From positions 4,898,001-4,962,000 of the forward strand of contig WHVY01000003.1 in assembly GCA_022266195.1 (NCBI GenBank): a stretch of DNA of 64,000 nucleotides. The letters run 5' to 3'. Source of the DNA: Tetranychus cinnabarinus (lineage: Eukaryota > Arthropoda > Arachnida > Trombidiformes > Tetranychidae). The position numbers were made by a program, and so were the translations under genes. Position 1 is the first letter of the stretch. Every line of letters starts with the position of its first letter. Under the pieces are notes generated by a model that saw only the letters and a program-made list of their open reading frames with translations, was not told where the DNA came from and searched no databases. Shown here one piece after another: positions 57,001 to 64,000 of this stretch.

Positions 57001-57345
57001 TTCAAATTATCAATTGTTAATAATCATTAATCAAATATTACCTTCATCAACATTACCGTTACTATTATCATCACCATTGTGAACCACAAACAATAACTAC
57101 CAGTTGAACCGAGCCAAAATAACCTATTCATATTTTAACTCCTTTAATTAACTTATTATTTTAATATCATCTGTTCATTATAAACCCATTGTTCCTGTAT
57201 ATTCAGTGTTTATGTTGTTAATCAAATTATCAATATTTTATTTGTGTTAACAATCAAATCATCAATTTTCAAATCCACTTTTCAATCCATACATCAACTG
57301 TGAACAGCAATAGTGTCCATCAAAAAACAAAACAACTTGTAATCA
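54098..57345. other. Gap between SUGP1 and frequenin
   Basis: 3.2 kb, no supported gene. The stretch just before 57346 is probably frequenin 5' UTR. Open frames here (for example 55656-55889) have no recognisable motif. Confidence 0.4.
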
Positions 57346-57409
57346 ATGGGCAAGAAGAATAGCAAATTAAGTAATGATGCTGTTCACAAGCTTACCAAAG
57401 AAACTTATT
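57346..57409 (+). CDS. Frq: Frequenin / NCS-1, first coding exon (partial)
   Basis: MGKKNSKLSNDAVHKLTKETY followed by a phase-1 GTGAGT donor. This matches the N-terminus of frequenin/NCS-1 (family: MGKKxSKLK...LTxxTYF), including the Gly2 myristoylation site and the basic patch. NCS-1 is a myristoylated EF-hand calcium sensor at synapses. I found no following exon (TEKEIRQWHKGF-like) between 57410 and the right edge, so the gene continues outside the window through an intron of at least 6.6 kb. With only 21 residues, another neuronal calcium sensor is possible, but the KK-x-SKL pattern favours NCS-1. Confidence 0.72.
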
Positions 57410-60400
57410 GTGAGTATTAACAATTTAATCACCATGATAATAACATATTAATAACTGAATTATTATTTTCATTACTAAACCAGAAAACGTGCTTCTATTG
57501 TTGACTCTTTTTGTGTGCTTATCCTTTTTATCCTTGTATGTTGTTTGATTGAAAAAATGTCTATTAGAAGCATCTTCTGGTTATTGATAATAATAATGAA
57601 GCAAATTATTGAACAATAATCAATAAATAATGCAAGAAATTAAAAGTAAATTGAAGTTAAATGTTATCAACGTGACTTCTATGTAAACCAACAATTTGTC
57701 AAGTAATAACTAATTACAATTAAATGTCATTACTCAATTTAGTCGACAAAATTTTTAGGTTTCTTCCTATTGTTACCTGAAAATTTAACCCAACCGAACT
57801 GAATAAAACTCTTGAAAGTTATGACAATATAATATCAAATTTCATCTAAACTCATTCACTTTGAAAGGATAGACTTTCATAGACAGGATTGTAATCACTT
57901 GTCATTTTATTGTTTATTGTGATTGTTGATCAAAAATATCCAGAAGTGATTAATTGACACTGAATTTAGAAACAGTTAAACATGATAAGTCATGATTGAA
58001 CACGATCAAACATGGTTAACCAGAAATCAATGCTTCAATAGACTGGTTCAATGTAATTTGACTGAAGTGTTACAATTTACAATTTAAATGTTCGCATACA
58101 AATTGGTTAACATCTCATTAGCAATCAAATTTCAATTTAAATCATTCGCAATTCAATGGAGATTCAACATTCGCTATTGAAGACAGTTAACATTTTGATT
58201 GACTTTGAATAACTGTTATTAATAAAATGATAAAAAGGATGATTTAAACATTAATGTTTCCAGTTAAATATATTGTTAGACTCATATGGCTTTACCATGT
58301 TACTGGTTAATTCAGTTGAGTGATGAATGATGTTGATAACGATGTAGAGGATGAAACAACATGTTGATTGTAACAGTAAATTGTTGTAAAAATGATCAAA
58401 GCAACTATCGATCGTTAGTAAACAATTAATGTTATTACATGAACCTTCCTTTATTTTGTTTCAACAAAACTGAAAGGGTTAGTGATGAGGATATTTGTGA
58501 AGCACACAAAGTTAAATTTATGGCCAAATTTAGTGAATAAATCAATGAATTGTTCATCTTTTAATCAAATTTAGACTTTAAACGATCTTCCAAAGCAATA
58601 GATTTCCTTAAATCAATTTCATGCCGATGACCATCATGATCATAATCAATTCATCTAAACAGTTAACTGTATGATAATGATTACCTCTTCATTATACCAA
58701 CACATTTACATTTGATTTGCTTTTCCATTTTATAACCTTTAATAGTAAACCCAATTGTTGATATAATAGTGAACAATCAAATAAGTAAAAACTGATCAAC
58801 TCCTTTAATCATAAACCATTTCAATCAAACAAATGCAAATACAAAAAGAAACCAAGAAAACCAGAGAAAAGATGTAAACATTGATTTAACTTTCAATTAC
58901 AATCATTGGCAACAATAAACACTCCAATTTAGCATTCTTACAACCCTTTTTCATTGAATAATTTATTCTGGCCACTGATGAATAAATATGCAAACTAATG
59001 TTCACCAGCTTAAACAAAAGCATTACCATAATGTTAATTGTGTAAATTATTCAAATTAATAAGCTTTTCAATTTTTTCTCCAAAATAATGATCGATTTAT
59101 AAGCAAAATGGTTTTCAATGTTGTCTGATGTTTTATTGGGTTAAACATTATTTTATTGTAAATCACCTTTTACCTTTAATCATTTGTTAGGATTGAATGT
59201 AAAAGGCCGAAAGCAATTTCATGGTTAATATACAATTTACTTTGATTAACCCGAATCAGTGAAACTATGAAATGAACCCAAAAACGCATCATAAAGCTCA
59301 ATGATTCTTATTTTATCTCTTTTTTTCTTGCTTCTCATCCTCATCATTGTTTCCATCATGATCATGATCATTTCCATGTTAACTGAATCAGTCACGGATA
59401 AGGAAATAAGAGAATGGTAAGTTTATTTATATCTCATCTCACTTTTCCTCCCATTTGATCCTTTAATTGTTTCTGCCAGTTCAGGTGATGATAGCAATTA
59501 TGATTACAATCATCTTCTTCATTATCATCATCTTTATTGTTCCATCTTCATCCCTGATCCCTCTTGTCTCATCATCTTACATCAGCATCCTTAACCATTC
59601 ACTCATCTTCAAGAAATGTGTCAAAAATAATAACAACAATTTACTCAAAGTCACCTTTTTTTCCTAGTTAATTAATGGACTTTTTGCTAAACATTAATCA
59701 AATTGATAATGGCAATGAGAGTCAAAATGAAATCCTTTAACCACACACAAAACACAATATTGATTGCAATCGATATCAACTCCAAAAAATAAGATTCAAT
59801 GATCAAAGAGACAAATCAGTTTAACCAAACCTCAGATGAAAAGATGTATTTTGCTTTCAAGAGTAAACATTATTTTTTACTTCAACAACAGCAACCACTG
59901 AATGTACAAATAAAGTTGACAAGTTGGGTGATTTTTGGTGGTAAAATGGTTTCAAAAAAAGGCATAAAAGACACAAACACAGAAAAAAGTGTCAAAAAAC
60001 AATGAAATGTGTCATATTAAGGTGAACATGATAATAATGGTAAAGGTAGCTCGGAGTGAAAGGGAGTGAAAAACTGGATTTATAAACGTGATTTATAACC
60101 ATTCAGGGAGTTGAGGTCACCAGAAGACAGATAACGACGAGTTGACGAGTCAAGCCACAATTTGTGGCCACAATCCATTGATACTGATTATGTTTCTCTG
60201 TGTTGAGCATTTCCATACTTTTCATGTTCAATGTAAAATCAAAGACCAAATCTCAATCGCAACTGTAGTAATCTTTGACTTTGGTTAGCCTTTAAATTGA
60301 TGATTATTATTCAATTATTGTTGTTTTTTGTGTTCCCTTGACCATAAGCTAAACCAAAGGTTAACAGGTTACCAGATATGATGAAAGGATTGATTGATAA

Positions 60401-63400
60401 TGATAATAATAGGTGCAAAAGTATATATAAAACATGTTGATAAATGGTTTTGAAAATGCATTTCAATACAAAATCCATCTGCCTGTCACCTTAGACTAAA
60501 ATATATATATCGATTACTGAAAAAGATAACCTTTTTTTTACTATTTTTCAGCTTTCTTTACCTGTCTTTGTCTGTTCCTATTTTTACCTTTTTACCTCTC
60601 ATCATTCACAGTCTTGTTTTTGTCAAGCAAAAGGTTCCCTTTTTAATGTCAGTGAAAATGCACAATTATCATTTTCACCTGATTTATCATGCTAATATTA
60701 CTCTGAGTTGCTGCTAATGATGTTGCTATAAAGGTAAACAAATAAAGCAACAAGCCACAAAAGGCACTTTAAAATTAACCAATTTTCACCTTCAACATTT
60801 TAACCAAAAAAGGTCAAAACCAGAAATGAAAATATTTTGCCATTCAATGTGAAATATTAATGATCAACTTTCAACATTTTGACTAGTTAAGTGAATTTGG
60901 TTGAAAACTTGAATCAGGTGAAATCAATGAACCATTAATACAGGTTACCTGCTGACCTGGGAATGATGATAATGAAGATGGTGATGAATATGAAAAGATA
61001 ATAATACGCATGAGTTGCCATTGCTACTTGAGTTGCTTTTTACCTGCAACATTTCCTTCAGTTCATTATTTTTTTTACCTTTTTTGTCTGTTTATTCATT
61101 TTTACTTATTCTCATAAAATGCCTGATATCGCCATCATTTACATCATCTTCACCATCTTCATCTTAATTTTTTTGCTTCCCTTGAAAAGGTTTAGCTTTT
61201 ATTTTCTTTACAAATCAAAGGGTAAACAGAATGAATCAGACAGTTTCAAGGTTCAACTGGGAGTGAGAGGTTCATATTTATATCCATAAATGTGTATATT
61301 TATATTTCTCATTTTTTTTTGGGTTCCAAAGAAAAGCTGAGCTACAATTGAAGATGAGGATGAAAAAGTGATGCTAAATTGCATCTTAATGCATATAAAA
61401 TAACCTCAAGGTATTTTCATTTCTCACCTTTGATAATACCTTTCAACATAATCCACTTTTGCCAACATTTGCATTGAACAAAAATTGATATTTTCAAAGC
61501 ATTTCTTTCACTTATTGACATTCAATCGATACTAACATTTTATTCAGTGTGCATTTCAATGAGAATCAGCTTTTTCAATATTTCCAGACTTGTTGAGTTT
61601 CCTCAAAATTTGCCAATTATTAAATTCTTGATGTATTGCTGATCATCCTTTTGTGATTATCAGATGAAACTTCATAATTCAATAGCTGATAATTGCATGT
61701 TCAAGTGTATTAACATTATTTACTTTTTATTAATCAATACTATTGTTAATTGTTTTCTGGTCAATCAATTATTTCACACATTACACTATCATTTACAAAA
61801 GTTGCTTTCATTAAATGATGATTAGTTGATTGTCAAAGAAATGCAATAATTAAAAGTAATGAAAGGCCGATGAAATAATGCAAAATGGTTATAATAGAGT
61901 TATTAAATTGCGTGTCTTTAATTATTCAAAAGTGTTGTTTTGTTGACGCTTTTCAATCGTAACTATGAGGATCAACTAATCATCATCACTTTACATGAAA
62001 GTACATGATGAACCCTTTTCTTTGTTAATTGTTTTCACTTTAATGATAAAAAACAATAATAATTGTCTCAACCATTTTCATGCTTTCCAACTTCACCTAA
62101 AAACCTTCTTTTACCAGACATTTGATAATTTAATTATTGAACTCTAGACTATTATCATCATCATAATGAGCGTAAAAATAAAACTTTTTTTGGCCCTTTT
62201 TGAGTACAAAGTCGATACTAAACCTAATCTCATACTCAACACTTTAGGTTTAAAACAAGTAAAGCCTTTCAATAGGATTTTTTCTGGTAAATAAACTTTA
62301 AGCTCAATTGGAAACTGCAATTCAACAGGAAAATATGCTTTTGATAAGTTGAACACTCATCACAACTTTCCCTATCAATCCTGGTAAAAGCCAGTTTTAG
62401 GTGTGAAGCGTTTTCATTTCAATTTGCTAAATATGCTTCAACTTTCAAATTTCAATTGAGACTTAAACCCAATCTTTACCAGAAAAATTGAATTGAAAAA
62501 AACTCACTTCAACCCTCAAAGATTAAAATAACTGTTGAAATGGTTTTTTCATTTGTAAAAGTGGTCAACAGAAAAGACTAAAAGTTAAATTAATATTTAT
62601 CATTGTGATATTATTCAATTGTTTCAAGCCTCAGGGTTCGCCATTGTTTTCATTGGCAACATTTATTTGCTTTACCTTCAATCGGCTATTTACCTTCATT
62701 ATAATGATGCCAGTTAATGGAGATTAATTTTAATTAAGAGATGAAAATTTTGATTAAAACCTTTAAAAGGTGGAAATTACTAAATATTAAAAATATTGAA
62801 GGAAAATATTGTTGAGTGAAAAACCATTTTTTGTATTGAAATACACTTGAAGGGAATGAAAGGAAAATAATGAGAAACGAATCTCAATTAATTTACTTTT
62901 TCTCATCTTCATTCATCATCTTCCCTGTCTTCCTCCTTTTCAACCTCTTTAAATGCAAACACCACTGAACTTTACTAAATCATTTTCATGGTAAAATAAA
63001 CTTAATCTTGTTTCCTTTTCTTGTTATTTTCCTTGTTATTTTGTTTTGTTTTTCAAGACTTTCATTTCGCTTCAATTTCATGATATATTTTCATTCTGAA
63101 TCAATCTTCCTCCATCAAGTGATACTTCCTGATCTGTTAAACTAACATTATCATCATCATCATCATGATAATACTCATAATCTTGAAAAAAAGAAACGGA
63201 AACTCAACGTCTTGACAATTCTTAACAAGTTGAACGATTGCAAACACGAAAATGCAAAAAACACAGAAAACGAACAAAATATTTTTAAATTGCAATTTGA
63301 TTCACTTTTTTCATTACAATTTATAGTTTTATGAGTTTTCACTCAACATCTGTCAGTTCACTCAATCGATCATGTATCTATCCTGAGTTTAAATATGTTT

Positions 63401-64000
63401 TGATAGCTTTTCAGTGTTAACCTGACTTCAAATGTGACATTTAAATTTGATTTTCAATTGTTCTCAATGTTCACTCCATTTTATCCAGATTATTATTAAC
63501 ATGATAATGTTGAACCAGCTCATTGTAAACATTGAAGTTCACTCACATGAATAATTATTATCTTTTATGTTATTATCAGGCTAAAATGAAACATCTTCAA
63601 CTTACCAACATGAAGATGAGTACCTTTTCATCTTCCTCTTCATCATCGCATTATTGTTACATCTTTTCATTCATTTTTGCCTGCATTCCCTGAAAAAGGG
63701 AAACTTTCATACTTTTCCTTCATCCAATTCTGTCCTTTTTTGCCTCATTCAACCAGATTTTTTTTCCTTTCATCATTTCATTTCACCTAAAGAAACCTGA
63801 AAAACTCAAGAATCAATTCAATTCAGTTACAGGCTATAAACTAATCAATCAATATTCAATCATTTTCAGTAAACTCGACTTGTCCGGAAAATGTCTCATA
63901 ATTTTCAATAATCACTTGAATCTCAATCTTATGCTTTAACACAAGTTTATTAGCTTATTGTAAGCATTAACCAGGATTAAGATTTAAATCCAAATCCTTC
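57410..64000. other. Presumed first intron of frequenin to the right edge
   Basis: 6.6 kb of AT-rich, apparently non-coding DNA. It has scattered ATC/GAT patches (for example 59334-59362, 63145-63170) and short open frames with no family signal. I saw no RNA gene or transposon. Confidence 0.45.

Noticed and set aside
1..64000. tRNA, rRNA, CRISPR or prokaryotic operon features
   Set aside because: No T-arm/A-box patterns, rRNA blocks or regularly spaced repeats were seen, and the DNA is clearly eukaryotic with spliced genes.
57413..64000. Second exon of frequenin inside the window
   Set aside because: I looked for a W-H-K-G-F type exon after TC phase completion and found none on the plus strand.

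Overview
The window is nuclear DNA of an arthropod, most likely a mite. It is AT-rich, with many very short GT-AG introns (about 55-100 bp) inside compact housekeeping genes and long non-coding stretches around developmental and neural genes. The gene set is animal: Na+/K+-ATPase alpha, the Orthopedia homeodomain protein, frequenin/NCS-1, an arthropod-type gustatory receptor, a DEG/ENaC channel and a Ly6/quiver-type protein. The mite placement is inference from genome style (chemoreceptor and ENaC architecture, intron size); the sequence alone does not prove it. There is no operon, CRISPR array, rRNA or recognisable tRNA.

Layout. 1-4.8 kb: 5' part of a MYBBP1A/POL5-like gene (minus, cut by the left edge), a divergent SNU13 gene (plus), a four-exon Ly6/quiver-like gene (minus) and a COX6A-like gene (minus). 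6.9-13.1 kb: a DUSP8/16-type MAP kinase phosphatase (plus) whose 3.8-kb fourth intron carries a 660-bp TA-flanked Tc1/mariner-type element. 13.6-14.8 kb: a DEG/ENaC subunit (minus). 15.7-17.9 kb: a second SNU13 gene with an identical predicted protein, a broken copy of the Ly6 gene containing a second copy of the 660-bp element, and a third SNU13 scrap; together these form a rearranged segmental duplication of the 2.0-3.9 kb block. 20.2-21.1 kb: a hAT-like MITE and a possible broken secreted-protein gene. 21.85-26.36 kb: a complete nine-exon Na+/K+-ATPase alpha gene. 29.4-31.05 kb: a gustatory receptor gene. 36.05-40.97 kb: orthopedia (three exons). 46.1-46.6 kb: a dead mariner-like transposase. 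48.1-49.8 kb: two tentative small genes, one for a membrane protein and one for a secreted peptide. 49.8-51.3 kb: SUPT3H/SPT3 (minus), divergent from SUGP1 (51.8-54.1 kb, plus). 57.35 kb: the first coding exon of frequenin/NCS-1, whose remaining exons were not found in this window.

How the genes relate. They are ordinary single-gene eukaryotic units, not a pathway. Two head-to-head housekeeping pairs probably share promoters: MYBBP1A/SNU13, with two TATCGATA (DRE-type) sites between them, and SUPT3H/SUGP1. I saw no convincing new multi-gene system. The most unusual structure is the SNU13/Ly6 duplication, with an exon capture, a promoter or first-exon replacement, microhomology junctions and two nearly identical transposon copies.
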